Shown: positions 1 through 9,557, numbered from the stretch's first letter. The stretch: DNA of 64,000 nt from CAYZJV01 sp049310885 (GCF_049310885.1 NZ_JBMDYO010000001.1:682001-746000), one strand, 5' to 3'. Made by a program: numbers and translations. The notes: generated by a model from the letters alone, not told the origin.

Positions 1-279
1 AAGACACTGAAGATTGTAATTCGTGAAGCTACAGAGACAGTTCCGGGACTTGCGATTACCTACGGAAACTTCATACAAGCTCTTATTGACTTCCTCCTGA
101 TCGCACTCGTGGTATTCTTCATCGTTCGTGGAATCAACACATTCCGAGAACGTCGTGAGAGAGCGGAAAAAGCCAAAGCTGCTGCTGAAGCTGCTGCCGC
201 ACCAGCTCCAGAACCGGTTGTACCCCAGGATATTATTCTGCTCACCGAGATTCGTGATCTTCTAAAGAAAAAGGATTGA
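1..279 (+). CDS. mscL: Large-conductance mechanosensitive channel MscL, C-terminal part (5' end outside window)
   Basis: The last 92 residues of an MscL subunit, open to the left edge. Seen: a segment reading ITYGNFIQALIDFLLIALVV followed by a second membrane stretch and then FRERRE, which is the characteristic TM2 region of MscL. After it comes a linker of Ala/Glu/Pro and a short C-terminal helix ending in LLKKKD, as in the cytoplasmic bundle of the family. Known role: a homopentameric inner-membrane channel that opens under membrane tension and releases solutes on hypo-osmotic shock. The next gene begins 3 bases after the stop, so the two are probably co-transcribed. The Ala/Pro-rich linker is a little long, but nothing looks broken. 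Confidence 0.93.
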   Translation, partial: KTLKIVIREATETVPGLAITYGNFIQALIDFLLIALVVFFIVRGINTFRERRERAEKAKAAAEAAAAPAPEPVVPQDIILLTEIRDLLKKKD

Positions 280-282
280 CCG

Positions 283-1116
283 TTGCCTTATAGACCTTAC
301 GGACAGAATATTCTCATAACAGGGGCGAGTTCAGGCATAGGACTCGCCTGTCTGCATCTTTTCGCAAAAAAAGGATACCAGGTTTGGGCGGTCTCACGCT
401 CTGGAGCAGATCATATCGACGTACCAGATTCTGTCCGCTTTTCGAAAATGGATGTGACTGATGCAAATTCAGTAGCAGTGGGTATGGAGCAGATATGGAA
501 AGATGCAGTCCAACGTACCCAAGATGGCATAGGTATCATTATCCATTGTGCCGGATATGGTATTGGAGGAGCAGCTGAAGATACTCCTATTGCGGCTGTC
601 CAAGACCAGATGGAGACAAACTACTTCGGAGTCCTTCGTGTGAACAGTGAAATCCTTCCACTGATGCGCTCCAGGAGCCGTTCCCTTGTGATTGTCTTGG
701 GTTCTATAGCCGGAAGAATTAGCATTCCGTATCAAAGCCACTACAGTGCATCTAAATTTGCATTGGAGGCATACGTTGAAGCGCTTCGGATTGAGGGGGC
801 CTCCCACGGAATACACGCTACGATTGTCGAGGCCGGTGATACCCACACAGAATTCACCAATAAGCGGGTTCTAGCTATACCCACCGATTCGCCCTATCTA
901 GATGACGCAAAGCGGGCGATAGGTAAAATGGAACAGGATGAACGCAAGGGGTATGCTCCCGAGAAAGTGGCATCTGTCGTTTATTCCGTTTCAACGAGAA
1001 GACATCCACCAGTAAGGATTGCAGTCGGGGTAAGCTATAAACTGCTTATGTTAGCAAAGCGCTTGCTCCCCGACCGCATCGTTGAATGGATACTCAGTCG
1101 ATTGTATGTGGGATAA
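283..1116 (+). CDS. Short-chain dehydrogenase/reductase (SDR family)
   Basis: A 277-aa classical SDR. Seen: the nucleotide-binding glycine motif TGASSGIG at residues 13-20, CAGYG near 89-93, catalytic Ser141, and the YxxxK pair Tyr154/Lys158. The start is a TTG three bases after mscL; AAAGG inside the mscL 3' end serves as a weak ribosome site. Family knowledge: a cytoplasmic NAD(P)H-dependent oxidoreductase acting on a keto or hydroxy group; the substrate cannot be told from sequence. It faces the amidohydrolase gene tail to tail with a 17-bp gap. Confidence 0.88.
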   Translation: MPYRPYGQNILITGASSGIGLACLHLFAKKGYQVWAVSRSGADHIDVPDSVRFSKMDVTDANSVAVGMEQIWKDAVQRTQDGIGIIIHCAGYGIGGAAEDTPIAAVQDQMETNYFGVLRVNSEILPLMRSRSRSLVIVLGSIAGRISIPYQSHYSASKFALEAYVEALRIEGASHGIHATIVEAGDTHTEFTNKRVLAIPTDSPYLDDAKRAIGKMEQDERKGYAPEKVASVVYSVSTRRHPPVRIAVGVSYKLLMLAKRLLPDRIVEWILSRLYVG

Positions 1117-1133
1117 AGTAGATATCCTTCCAA

Positions 1134-2519
1134 TCAATCGTATGCTGAAGAAGTTTTTGCCCTAAGAAACTTACCTTCCCCTGGCTTACCCACATAGACA
1201 TCATCACCCATGATCAGATGGCCTCTGAGAAAGGTCATCACAGCCTTTCCGGCAACACTGAATCCCTCATAGGGAGTATATTCAGATGCGCTATGTACGG
1301 TATCACTCGAGAGCGTCCAAGTGGCTTCTGGATCGAACAATACGATATCGGCATCCGTTCCGATTTGTAACGATCCTTTTTGGGGATACAAACCGAATAA
1401 CCTTGCCGGCGTCGACGAAAGGATTCCAACAAGGTCGGATAGAGACATCCGACTGGAAGCTACGGCAAAAGTATAGACCAGAGGCAAGAGCTCTTCTGTC
1501 CCTGGAATTCCTGGGAATATAGTCCGACAATCGTCCGAAGCGAGTTTCTGTGCTCTAGTGAATGCACAATGGTCTGTTGCAACAACCTGCAGTTCTTTTG
1601 CGATAAGGGCATCCTGAATATCACGATTATCATGATGGGTCCGTAACGGAGGAGTCATGACATACAATGGGCCTTGTGGCCCCTCCAATCTGGAAGCATC
1701 GAGCAAAAGATAATGCGGGGTAGTCTCCACTACAACCTGAATTCCTTTACTGCGCAACTCCCGTACAGCATCGAGGCCCCGGGAACTAGAGAGATGGACC
1801 ACATAAAGAGGCATGGAGAATTCTCCAGCTAATGAACCGAGATATTTGATCGCCCGATATTCAGCTTCCGCTGGTCGGAGCAACGCATGATCGGCAGGTG
1901 TATAGCTTCCTTTGTGTTCCTTCTCAACCTGTTCTATGAGCGTATCATCCTCACAGTGGGCGCTTATCATGATCTGATTTTTCTTGCACAGGGAGAAGAG
2001 GTCTCTCAGACCTTCCATGCCAATGAGATAACCTACATTTTTATAGGTAGTGAAGATCTTAATAGTACTCACACCCCGTTTGAGCAATTCCTCCAACTCT
2101 TTTCCAATCCCCTCATGCATACCATATACTCCCTGATGGAGCGCGAAGTCGATTGCCATCTCCTTCTCCATGGCATCTATACGGTCATTGGTCGAAGCAA
2201 CCAATGGCCTCTTTTTGTCATGGTCGGCAAAATCGACCACCGTAGTCACGCCACCGAAGGCAGCCAGCTTGGAACCTTCAATAAAGCTATCAGCCGTCAC
2301 AGTTCCTCTTGAGACCAAATGGTAATGAGTGTGGGAATCGATGAGACCGGGCATGACACAAAGCCCCTCTGCTTCAACGATATCGGTATCGTCGGGTAGG
2401 GTCTTTGTATCAATCCTGGGAGCGATCCTTGTGATTTTTTCTCCCTCTATCAACAGGTCGGCTCTCCAAGAGCGATCTGACTCAACCAATAATCCATCGC
2501 GTATCAGTGTAGTATTCAT
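1134..2519 (-). CDS. Dihydropyrimidinase/hydantoinase-type amidohydrolase
   Basis: A 461-aa cyclic-amide hydrolase of the dihydropyrimidinase/D-hydantoinase/allantoinase branch of the amidohydrolase superfamily. Seen: the metal motif HxH at His63/His65 (GLIDSHTHYH), the lysine expected to be carboxylated at Lys154 (STIKIF), metal His188 (SAHCE) and His242 (VVHLSS), and catalytic Asp316 (ATDHCAF). All binuclear-site residues are therefore present. The family opens the ring of dihydropyrimidines, hydantoins or allantoin. No partner carbamoylase or permease lies next to it, so the substrate stays open. I chose the ATG at 2519; an in-frame ATG at 2531 and a TTG at 2555 are possible, and none has a good ribosome site. 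Confidence 0.87.
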   Translation of the reverse strand: MNTTLIRDGLLVESDRSWRADLLIEGEKITRIAPRIDTKTLPDDTDIVEAEGLCVMPGLIDSHTHYHLVSRGTVTADSFIEGSKLAAFGGVTTVVDFADHDKKRPLVASTNDRIDAMEKEMAIDFALHQGVYGMHEGIGKELEELLKRGVSTIKIFTTYKNVGYLIGMEGLRDLFSLCKKNQIMISAHCEDDTLIEQVEKEHKGSYTPADHALLRPAEAEYRAIKYLGSLAGEFSMPLYVVHLSSSRGLDAVRELRSKGIQVVVETTPHYLLLDASRLEGPQGPLYVMTPPLRTHHDNRDIQDALIAKELQVVATDHCAFTRAQKLASDDCRTIFPGIPGTEELLPLVYTFAVASSRMSLSDLVGILSSTPARLFGLYPQKGSLQIGTDADIVLFDPEATWTLSSDTVHSASEYTPYEGFSVAGKAVMTFLRGHLIMGDDVYVGKPGEGKFLRAKTSSAYD

Positions 2520-2543
2520 AACTAAAAGCATACTATCGAAGAG

Positions 2544-2577
2544 TTGCCTTGGCAAATTGTTTTTACCACGATACAGT
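2544..2577 (+). promoter_or_regulatory. Putative serpin promoter with overlapping dyad
   Basis: On the plus strand TTGGCA (2549-2554), a 17-base spacer and TACAGT (2572-2577) form a plausible sigma70 promoter for the serpin. A perfect 5-2-5 dyad, TTGCC-TT-GGCAA (2544-2555), overlaps the -35 box and could be an operator. Inferred from sequence only. Confidence 0.4.
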
Positions 2578-2606
2578 GGTTTTACCGGAAACGGAGGAGG
2601 TCACGT

Positions 2607-3800
2607 ATGAAACTATACCTTTCCAGTATATGCATTATGTTGTTGTTGCTCATTTCTCCTCTTTCTGCAGCTGCCTTCCATGAGTATCAGGACAACGTGC
2701 AGAGTCGAAACTACCATAATACGATGACACCCCAACAGTTTTCCTCAGCCCTTACCAAAGAGCTTGTAGCGCAGGAGAGAGACGGGAACCTGATCTTTTC
2801 ACCCCTCTCGATCCACACGGCACTTTCCATGACAGCCCTTGGCGCCGAAGGAGAGACCAAGCGGCAGATGGAGCAGCTACTCTCTATCCCACAAGTGTTG
2901 GAAAATCCATTTCCAGATGCAACAGGCCTATCAATAGCTAACTCGATTTGGGTGGACGAGCGCTATCCGGTGTCCTCCCATTTTATTAGACAAACGAAGG
3001 AATTGTTCTTTGCAGAGGTAGAAACACTCGATTTCTCCAATTCCCTGAGCCCTACTAAAATCAACGACTGGGTCTTCCAGAAGACCAATGGAAAGATAGA
3101 TACCATTATTGAGGAATTGAAGCCCGATATGCGTATGATCTTGGTCAACGCTGTCCATTTCCTTGCCGATTGGGCTGACCCGTTCGATGCCAACGATACC
3201 CGTGACAGGATTTTCCATGCTCCTAGTGGTGATTATCGAACTCCATTCTTGCATAGTGAACGTTCGACCCTAGTACTCGATTATGCTAAAGCCCTAGGTA
3301 TTGCCCTTCCGTACGAACATGGGCGTTTTGTTTTCGTAGCTCTTCTGCCACCAGAGAATCTCACGATCCAACAGTGGATTGCTACACAGAGCTCCGCCCT
3401 AGTCGAAAATCTATTTAAGTCTTTGGAAAAAGGTTCCTATGAACGGGTTCAACTCGCTTTTCCAAAATTTCTCGATCACTATGAGGTAAGACTCTCTCCC
3501 ATGTTGCAGCAAATCGGGATGACGCTACCGTTCGATCCTACTAGGGCAAATTTCTCTGGCTTGCATGCTGATGGAGTAAGTGATCTGTTCATAGATGATG
3601 TCTTGCATAAGACTTTCATCCGAGTCGATGAAAAGGGAACTGAAGCAGCAGCAGTCACCGCTGTGACGATGCGCCTCACCAGTATGATGCCTGCCGGTAT
3701 CCCCATAGTTTTTGACCGTCCCTTCCTCTATGGAATATTGGACAAGTCGACCGGTCAGGCACTCTTCTTGGGAGTCATGCAAACTCCAGAAGCTCCATAA
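2607..3800 (+). CDS. Secreted inhibitory serpin (serine protease inhibitor)
   Basis: A 397-aa serpin with an N-terminal signal peptide (hydrophobic residues about 3-20, then SAAAF). Seen: NAVHFLADW typical of the serpin core, the reactive-centre hinge GTEAAAVTAVT with the small residues needed for loop insertion, and the C-terminal signature FDRPFLYGILD...ALFLGV. The intact hinge argues for an inhibitor that traps a protease by the suicide mechanism, rather than a non-inhibitory serpin. The candidate scissile bond lies in the stretch TMRLTSMM. No lipobox cysteine, so it should be periplasmic or secreted. The start at 2607 has GGAGGAGG at 2593-2600. Bacterial serpins usually guard against host or self proteases; the target is unknown. 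It faces gcvPB with a 7-bp gap. Confidence 0.94.
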   Translation: MKLYLSSICIMLLLLISPLSAAAFHEYQDNVQSRNYHNTMTPQQFSSALTKELVAQERDGNLIFSPLSIHTALSMTALGAEGETKRQMEQLLSIPQVLENPFPDATGLSIANSIWVDERYPVSSHFIRQTKELFFAEVETLDFSNSLSPTKINDWVFQKTNGKIDTIIEELKPDMRMILVNAVHFLADWADPFDANDTRDRIFHAPSGDYRTPFLHSERSTLVLDYAKALGIALPYEHGRFVFVALLPPENLTIQQWIATQSSALVENLFKSLEKGSYERVQLAFPKFLDHYEVRLSPMLQQIGMTLPFDPTRANFSGLHADGVSDLFIDDVLHKTFIRVDEKGTEAAAVTAVTMRLTSMMPAGIPIVFDRPFLYGILDKSTGQALFLGVMQTPEAP

Positions 3801-3807
3801 GTATTGC

Positions 3808-5262
3808 TCATGAATCGCCGGATGGGCGCCATCGAAGTATTGGCCTTTTTACTGCTCTGACTTCATCGACTCTTCTGATCACTGTAGAAATAGGAGCATT
3901 CGTAAGTTGATCAGGAGCGGTTTTGGCTATCTGAGCCAATTCAAGCAAGGTTTCCACCAGAGCATCAAGATCCTGAATAGATTCGGTTTCTGTCGGTTCA
4001 ATCATCAGTGCTTCATGGACTAATAGGGGGAAATACATCGTTGGGGGATGATAGCCTCTATCGAGCAGGGCTTTACAAAAATCAAGTGCTCCCACACCGT
4101 AGAGATCCTTGAAATCTTGGAGTGAGAGAACAAACTCATGCATACAATGACCTCCGAAGGGATGTGTGAACTCTTTTTTCAATCTTTCCAAGCAGTAGTT
4201 GGCATTAAGCACAGCATGGTGTGCCACTGATCGTAAACCATCGCTTCCCATTGAAAGAAGGTAGGCATACGCCCTCACCAATACCAAGAAGTTACCCCAA
4301 AATCCACTTACCTTGCCAATCGATGACTGGCTACCCCAATCGAAATTGTACCCGCTGTCGTCCTTTACCATATCAGGCTTTGGCAAGAAGGGTCTCAACA
4401 ACGATTTGACCATTACCGGTCCGGCTCCTGGACCTCCGCCTCCGTGCGGTGTCGAAAACGTCTTGTGAAGATTGAGATGGACAACATCGAAGCCCATGTC
4501 TCCAGGGCGAACCATACCGAGAATGGCATTCAAATTAGCACCATCATAGTAGAGCAACCCACCACTTTCATGTACGAGCGTTGCAATTCTCGTGATATCA
4601 CGCTCAAAGAATCCCAATGTATTGGGGTTGGTGAGCATGACTGCAGCTACAGTTTCGTCCAATAGGCTCTCCAAAGATGAAAGATCAACCAGGCCCCGTT
4701 TGTCGGTAGGGATCTCTACAACATTGAATCCGTTGAGTGCGGCCGATGCCGGATTCGTTCCATGCGCTGTGGATGGGATGAGCACCTTAGTCCTAGTACT
4801 ATCGCCCTTGGATAGATGGTAGGATCTGATAATCTTTAACCCTGTGTACTCACCATGGGCTCCAGCTGCCGGTTGCAAGGTTCCCCAATCCATGCCAGTT
4901 ACAACTGCGAGCATCTCTAGTAGATGGAACATGACAGAAAGTGCGCCTTGGACACTATCGGAATCTTGTAATGGGTGAATTGCGAAAAAACCTTCCATTC
5001 TGGCTACCAAATTATGTAGTTTTGGATTGTACTTCATGGTGCACGAGCCTAAGGGATACGGTCCGAAATCGACTCCACAGGTAATTTTTGCAAGATTTGA
5101 ATAGTGTCTCACCACATCAAGCTCCGACAATTCAGGAAGCTGAGGAGGTTCTTGACGACACAACTTTGCAGAGAGCTGGGGTGCACAGGGAACATCAGAT
5201 GGTGGATAAGTATAGCCTCTCCTTCCCTTCTGGGACTTCTCAAATACCAGTAATCCACTCAT
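3808..5262 (-). CDS. gcvPB: Glycine dehydrogenase (decarboxylating) subunit 2
   Basis: The PLP-binding half of the two-subunit P-protein (484 aa, normal length). Seen: the PLP lysine Lys267 in LNLHKTFSTPHGGGGPG. Function: with GcvPA it decarboxylates glycine and passes the aminomethyl group to the lipoyl arm of GcvH. Its ATG overlaps the stop of gcvPA by four bases (ATGA), which implies translational coupling and fixed stoichiometry. It is the last gene of the glycine cluster and converges with the serpin. No gcvT follows. Confidence 0.96.
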   Translation of the reverse strand: MSGLLVFEKSQKGRRGYTYPPSDVPCAPQLSAKLCRQEPPQLPELSELDVVRHYSNLAKITCGVDFGPYPLGSCTMKYNPKLHNLVARMEGFFAIHPLQDSDSVQGALSVMFHLLEMLAVVTGMDWGTLQPAAGAHGEYTGLKIIRSYHLSKGDSTRTKVLIPSTAHGTNPASAALNGFNVVEIPTDKRGLVDLSSLESLLDETVAAVMLTNPNTLGFFERDITRIATLVHESGGLLYYDGANLNAILGMVRPGDMGFDVVHLNLHKTFSTPHGGGGPGAGPVMVKSLLRPFLPKPDMVKDDSGYNFDWGSQSSIGKVSGFWGNFLVLVRAYAYLLSMGSDGLRSVAHHAVLNANYCLERLKKEFTHPFGGHCMHEFVLSLQDFKDLYGVGALDFCKALLDRGYHPPTMYFPLLVHEALMIEPTETESIQDLDALVETLLELAQIAKTAPDQLTNAPISTVIRRVDEVRAVKRPILRWRPSGDS

Positions 5263-6611
5263 ACCAAGACCTCCGCTACGATATCGGCATACCGATCAAG
5301 CTCTTCTCGTGTCCGTTTTTCTGTTACTGCGACAACAAGTGTTGAAAGATCTTCCATCCGCTCTGAGAGGACGCCCAATCTTACCCCTCCATGTATGTTG
5401 TTTCTCGCTAACCTCTCCAATACGGTTTCCATCCGTTCGACGGAATCGAAAACCAAAGGAAACTCTGTCCAAAAGGGTCTATGGCCACCAACGACCATAT
5501 GCGGTAGCGAAGCCAGGCGGTTGGCTAGATAGTGACTCTTATCCCAACTTTGTCGGGCGGCCTCAAGAAGCCCTCCATACCCGACATGAGCAACATGGAT
5601 AGTACTGGTAAGTGCTGCCAACGCTTGGTTCGAACAGATATTACTCGTTGCACGTTCCCGCTTAATATGTTGTTCGCGAGCTTGCAACGTGAGGACGAAG
5701 GCTCTCTTTCCTTCAAGGTCGATTGTTTGGCCAACAATCCTTCCCGGCATTTTTCTGATCAAGGCCTCCCTGACGGCCATGTAACCACAACAGGGGCCTC
5801 CAAACGCAGAAGGTAAGCCTAATGGTTGGGTATCACCGATAGCGATATCGGCTCCCCATTCTCCTTGAGAATGTTGCAGAACCAAAGATAGGGGATCGCT
5901 GGAGATGGTCAAAAGCGACCTATTCTCATGAACGAGTTCTGCCAACTGCGTATAGTCCTCCAGAAATCCATATCGATTGGGACTTTGTACGATAACTCCT
6001 GCTATATCTTCCGAGAGATTAGCTGAGACTTGAGCAATATCAGTTGTACGATTGCACTCGTTGATTACCTGTATATGGAAATCGGTACCATAAGCCCAAG
6101 TTTCCAATACTTGTAACGTGTAAGGATGAACTGTACTAGATACGAGTACGACCGAACTCTTCCGTTTCGCTGACAGCATCATTGCAGCTGCCTCGGCAGC
6201 ACCAGTGTGCCCATCATACAATGACGCGTTAGCGGCATCCATTCCTGTCAACTCACACACTATGGTCTGAAACTCAAATATCGCTTGCAACAAGCCTTGG
6301 GATATCTCCGGCTGATATGGTGTGTAGGCGGTAACGAATGCAGGAAGAGAGGCCAACTCCTGGACCGCAGATGGAATGATGCGGTCATATGAGCCCATTC
6401 CTTGAAATGAGATGCCAACACGATTCATCGCCGCTAAGGCCTTCATATGTCGAAGAACCTCCTCCTCGGCCATTCCTGGCTGAAAGAAGAGGTCCTGTTT
6501 CAGTCTAATATCTTCGGGGATTTGTGAAAATAAAGCATCGATCGTTTCAACGCCGATGGACTTGAGCATCCGTCTGCGTTCATCCTCGGTATGGGGAATA
6601 TAGGGAACCAT
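5259..6611 (-). CDS. gcvPA: Glycine dehydrogenase (decarboxylating) subunit 1
   Basis: The 450-aa N-terminal-type subunit of the split P-protein of the glycine cleavage system, pairing with GcvPB. Seen: the opening VPYIPHTEDERRRML and the internal region QGMGSYDRIIPSAVQEL...YTPYQPEISQG, which are hallmark segments of GcvPA. The start at 6611 has GGAGGTGCT directly upstream, better than the in-frame codon 39 bases earlier. It lies 58 bp downstream of a beta-barrel gene and overlaps gcvPB by ATGA. Confidence 0.95.
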   Translation of the reverse strand: MVPYIPHTEDERRRMLKSIGVETIDALFSQIPEDIRLKQDLFFQPGMAEEEVLRHMKALAAMNRVGISFQGMGSYDRIIPSAVQELASLPAFVTAYTPYQPEISQGLLQAIFEFQTIVCELTGMDAANASLYDGHTGAAEAAAMMLSAKRKSSVVLVSSTVHPYTLQVLETWAYGTDFHIQVINECNRTTDIAQVSANLSEDIAGVIVQSPNRYGFLEDYTQLAELVHENRSLLTISSDPLSLVLQHSQGEWGADIAIGDTQPLGLPSAFGGPCCGYMAVREALIRKMPGRIVGQTIDLEGKRAFVLTLQAREQHIKRERATSNICSNQALAALTSTIHVAHVGYGGLLEAARQSWDKSHYLANRLASLPHMVVGGHRPFWTEFPLVFDSVERMETVLERLARNNIHGGVRLGVLSERMEDLSTLVVAVTEKRTREELDRYADIVAEVLV

Positions 6612-6669
6612 AGCACCTCCGGAAAGACATACACAGTCAGTGTAAATCACCGGAGGGTCGCTGGCAATG

Positions 6670-7542
6670 TCAATTCGTCCACTTGACTCCTACTGTAGCA
6701 GATAGCGTGGCGATATTGTTCTGAGAATAGCGGGAAGTACTTTCTGTCCACGTATCGACATCGTACTGGCTGGTACCATCTGAAGTACCTCCGAAGAAAC
6801 GGGCATTGCCGAAGAGCTCCCAATTATCTGTCACCTGATAACCCATCCTTAGTGAGGCATCGAGGATTGAGCCCTCGAAGTCAAAATCGGCTCCATTGAA
6901 GAACGATGAGCTGGCATAGGATCCGGCGATGTCGGCACTGAGATTGAGACCGAACGGGAAGCGGTATTCACTATAGATGGCAAGTGCCGGAACAAGACCG
7001 ACGTTGTTGGAGACAAAAAGATCTTGAGCAGTTGTTGTAGAATCATTGTCATCCAAAGCTTTGAATTGGATCGACACATTGCGGATCTGCAAAACCATAC
7101 CGAGACCTAAGATTGCATTGTCGTGCTTACCCAACACATCATAGGTGTAGGAGAAACGATAGAATGGGAAACTATAGGTAATCTCCATGGGAGTTCCAGG
7201 TTCAAAAACCGAGTCTCCAATATTGATTGGACTTGCTGTTGTTGGGATTTTTACATTTGTCACCAATTCGAATGGCTGGTAGGTGAACCAGGCGCGATGT
7301 CTTCCGGCGATGGTAGCTCCGACAGCGTACCGTTCGAAGGGAAAGAGCCTATCTTGACCACCCATATTCACATAATCGAAAGTTGTCATTGTCGAATCAT
7401 CTGGACCTGATCCATTGCGGTATGTGTGGTAGAGTACAGCAATAGTACCCTGTTCAGTCTCCACGAAAGGTTCGAAGGAGACTGCGGACACTGAAGCAAG
7501 GACAAATAAGAAGATTGCAGTAAGAGTAAGAATACGTTTCAT
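6670..7542 (-). CDS. Predicted outer-membrane beta-barrel protein
   Basis: A 290-aa protein with a clear signal peptide (MKRILTLTAIFLFVLASVSA) followed by alternating polar/hydrophobic strands rich in Tyr, Phe, Gly and Asn, and ending in TLSATVGVKWTN, a barrel-like last strand without the usual terminal Phe. I do not recognise a named family. The start at 7542 is preceded by GGAGGCGTT. It is placed between gcvH and gcvPA on the same strand, so it is either co-transcribed with the glycine system or has its own AT-rich promoter in the 81-bp gap upstream, where TATAAA and two GAATTC-containing repeats can be seen. A role as a porin is possible but not shown. Confidence 0.7.
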   Translation of the reverse strand: MKRILTLTAIFLFVLASVSAVSFEPFVETEQGTIAVLYHTYRNGSGPDDSTMTTFDYVNMGGQDRLFPFERYAVGATIAGRHRAWFTYQPFELVTNVKIPTTASPINIGDSVFEPGTPMEITYSFPFYRFSYTYDVLGKHDNAILGLGMVLQIRNVSIQFKALDDNDSTTTAQDLFVSNNVGLVPALAIYSEYRFPFGLNLSADIAGSYASSSFFNGADFDFEGSILDASLRMGYQVTDNWELFGNARFFGGTSDGTSQYDVDTWTESTSRYSQNNIATLSATVGVKWTN

Positions 7543-7623
7543 AACGCCTCCGATAGAATTCAAATTTATATTGAATTCAATTTATCGAAAGCGTTTGGAA
7601 ACGGCTAGTGATTTCATCACCAA

Positions 7624-8010
7624 TCAGTCTAAAGTCTTCAGAAATTCCCCGTATGCATCGGAATCGAGCAAATCATCCAGATCCGATGCATTAAAATCCT
7701 TCAGTGTGTAGAGATAATGCTCATAGGAATCTTCATTGATCAGCTCAGGAGAGGCGTCTAGTTCTTCATTCAATGAAGCTACTGTTCCGGCTATGGGATT
7801 ATAGATAGCACTAGCCGCTTTTACCGACTCTATATTCGCAATCTCGTCATTTGCCGCGAATTGCTCCCCCACACTCGGCAGTTCTACATAAACGACCTCG
7901 CCTAAGGTATCTTGGGCATAATCTGTTATACCTACGTATGCGAGATCACCTTCGATACGAACCCATTCGTGATCCTTCGAGTACCGCAACTCCGATGGAA
8001 TCTTACTCAT
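7624..8010 (-). CDS. gcvH: Glycine cleavage system H protein
   Basis: A 128-aa lipoyl carrier protein. Seen: the lipoylation site Lys64 in IESVKAAS and the N-terminal HEWVRIEGDLAYVGITDYAQ pattern of GcvH. Lipoate on Lys64 shuttles the aminomethyl intermediate between the P, T and L proteins. The start at 8010 has GGAGAGGG upstream. It follows glyA by 26 bp, which supports a shared transcript linking glycine cleavage to serine synthesis. Confidence 0.96.
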   Translation of the reverse strand: MSKIPSELRYSKDHEWVRIEGDLAYVGITDYAQDTLGEVVYVELPSVGEQFAANDEIANIESVKAASAIYNPIAGTVASLNEELDASPELINEDSYEHYLYTLKDFNASDLDDLLDSDAYGEFLKTLD

Positions 8011-8036
8011 GTCCCTCTCCTAAAGATTTAATTTCA

Positions 8037-9557
8037 TCAAGTAGTACGATAACCTTGCAATACCGCCAGGTCAAGCTCAGGATACAAAACATAACGATTC
8101 AACAATGCTTGAACGCGATTCTTAGCCTCTTCTATGGCAGAGGCATCGGTCTCATATTTGGCTCTACTCAACTGTCCAGCTTTGGCACCCTTGGAAATGG
8201 TCGTTGGTTTGGTATGTTCAAGAACCAGCTTAATTATTGAAGCAATTTCCTTCATTTCAACCTCACCCATTCCTAAAGTAGTGACAGCAGGAGTCCCAAT
8301 ACGTAATCCACTGGTATACCAAGGTCCATTCGGATCAAAAGGCAGTGCATTGCGGTTGAGTGTCACCCCACATTCACGCAAGGCGCTCTCTGCCTGTCTA
8401 CCATTTAGACCGAAAGTTCGTACATCGAGTAACATGAGGTGGTTGTCTGTACCTCCAGTAGCTACAGGGATACCCTCCTTTAGGCAAGCTGCAGCCAGAG
8501 CTTGGGAGTTCTTGACAATCTGTTGAGCATAGGATGCGAAAGAGTCATCGAGAGCTTCGGTGAAAGCTACAGCCTTAGCAGCAATCACATGCGGAAGTGG
8601 GCCTCCGATTACCAATGGACACCCTTTATCCACAGCTTCAGCGAACTCCTGCTTGCACAGGATCATACCACCACGAGGTCCACGCAAGGTCTTGTGTGTA
8701 GTAGTGGTGACTACATCAGCCCATGCAACCGGATCGTAAGAGCCTTTCATGACTTTCCCTGCAACCAATCCAGCGAAATGGGCCATATCCACCATGAATA
8801 CTGCACCTACTGAATGGGCAATTTCACTCATCCGTTTGAAATCGATCAATCGTGGATATGCACTATAACCAGCAAGGAGTATAAGCGGACGAATTTCCTT
8901 TGCCTGCTGTTCAATAGCATTGTAGTCGAGAAGTCCAGTCTTTTCGTCGACAGTATACGTATAGGCATCGAACATTTGGGCAGAGACATTCTGGCGATAT
9001 CCGTGGGTAAGGTGTCCACCCGAATAGTAGTCCAATCCGAGAAGACGTTGGTTTCCGATCTCCTTTCTTAGCGTATCCCACTGGTCACGAGACAATTCGC
9101 TTGGATTGGTAATTCCAATCTTCTCCAAAGCGGGAACTTGGACACGGGTATTGAGTATAGCCCAGTAAGCTACTAGATTCGCATCTGCTCCACTATGGGG
9201 CTGAACATAGGCATGTTCGGCACCGAATAGACGGCAAGCCTGCTCACAGGCATGGTCTTCAATCACATCCACATTATCGCAACCGGCATAAAAGCGATGG
9301 AAGGCGTACCCTTCAGCATATTTGTCGGTAAAAAGGTTCCCCATTGCCAACTGGCAAGAGAGTGAGGAAAAATTCTCACTTGCGATCAACTTCAAATGTG
9401 ATCGTTGGTCTGCTAATTCCTGTACGATATGGGAAGCGACGCTCGGGGATACCGAAGCGACCTTGTCTAGTGAAGCCAAATAGGCGATAAATCCACTATC
9501 GACTTGGTCTACTGGAGTCTTCTCCAGGTATGCTTGCAAGGGGGAAGATGTGCTCAT
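8037..9557 (-). CDS. glyA: Serine hydroxymethyltransferase, long spirochaetal form
   Basis: A 506-aa PLP enzyme that interconverts glycine and serine with 5,10-methylene-tetrahydrofolate. Seen: the PLP lysine Lys289 in TTTTHKTLRGPRGG and the N-terminal block LIASENF at 58-64. It is about 90 residues longer than E. coli GlyA: an N-terminal extension plus an insertion around residues 135-180 before SGGHLTHG. Extended GlyA is known in spirochaetes, so this is a lineage trait rather than an error. The start at 9557 has AAAGGAG; an open frame runs further upstream to 9695 but has no ribosome site. As first gene of the glycine cluster it couples the C1 units from glycine cleavage to serine. Confidence 0.95.
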   Translation of the reverse strand: MSTSSPLQAYLEKTPVDQVDSGFIAYLASLDKVASVSPSVASHIVQELADQRSHLKLIASENFSSLSCQLAMGNLFTDKYAEGYAFHRFYAGCDNVDVIEDHACEQACRLFGAEHAYVQPHSGADANLVAYWAILNTRVQVPALEKIGITNPSELSRDQWDTLRKEIGNQRLLGLDYYSGGHLTHGYRQNVSAQMFDAYTYTVDEKTGLLDYNAIEQQAKEIRPLILLAGYSAYPRLIDFKRMSEIAHSVGAVFMVDMAHFAGLVAGKVMKGSYDPVAWADVVTTTTHKTLRGPRGGMILCKQEFAEAVDKGCPLVIGGPLPHVIAAKAVAFTEALDDSFASYAQQIVKNSQALAAACLKEGIPVATGGTDNHLMLLDVRTFGLNGRQAESALRECGVTLNRNALPFDPNGPWYTSGLRIGTPAVTTLGMGEVEMKEIASIIKLVLEHTKPTTISKGAKAGQLSRAKYETDASAIEEAKNRVQALLNRYVLYPELDLAVLQGYRTT

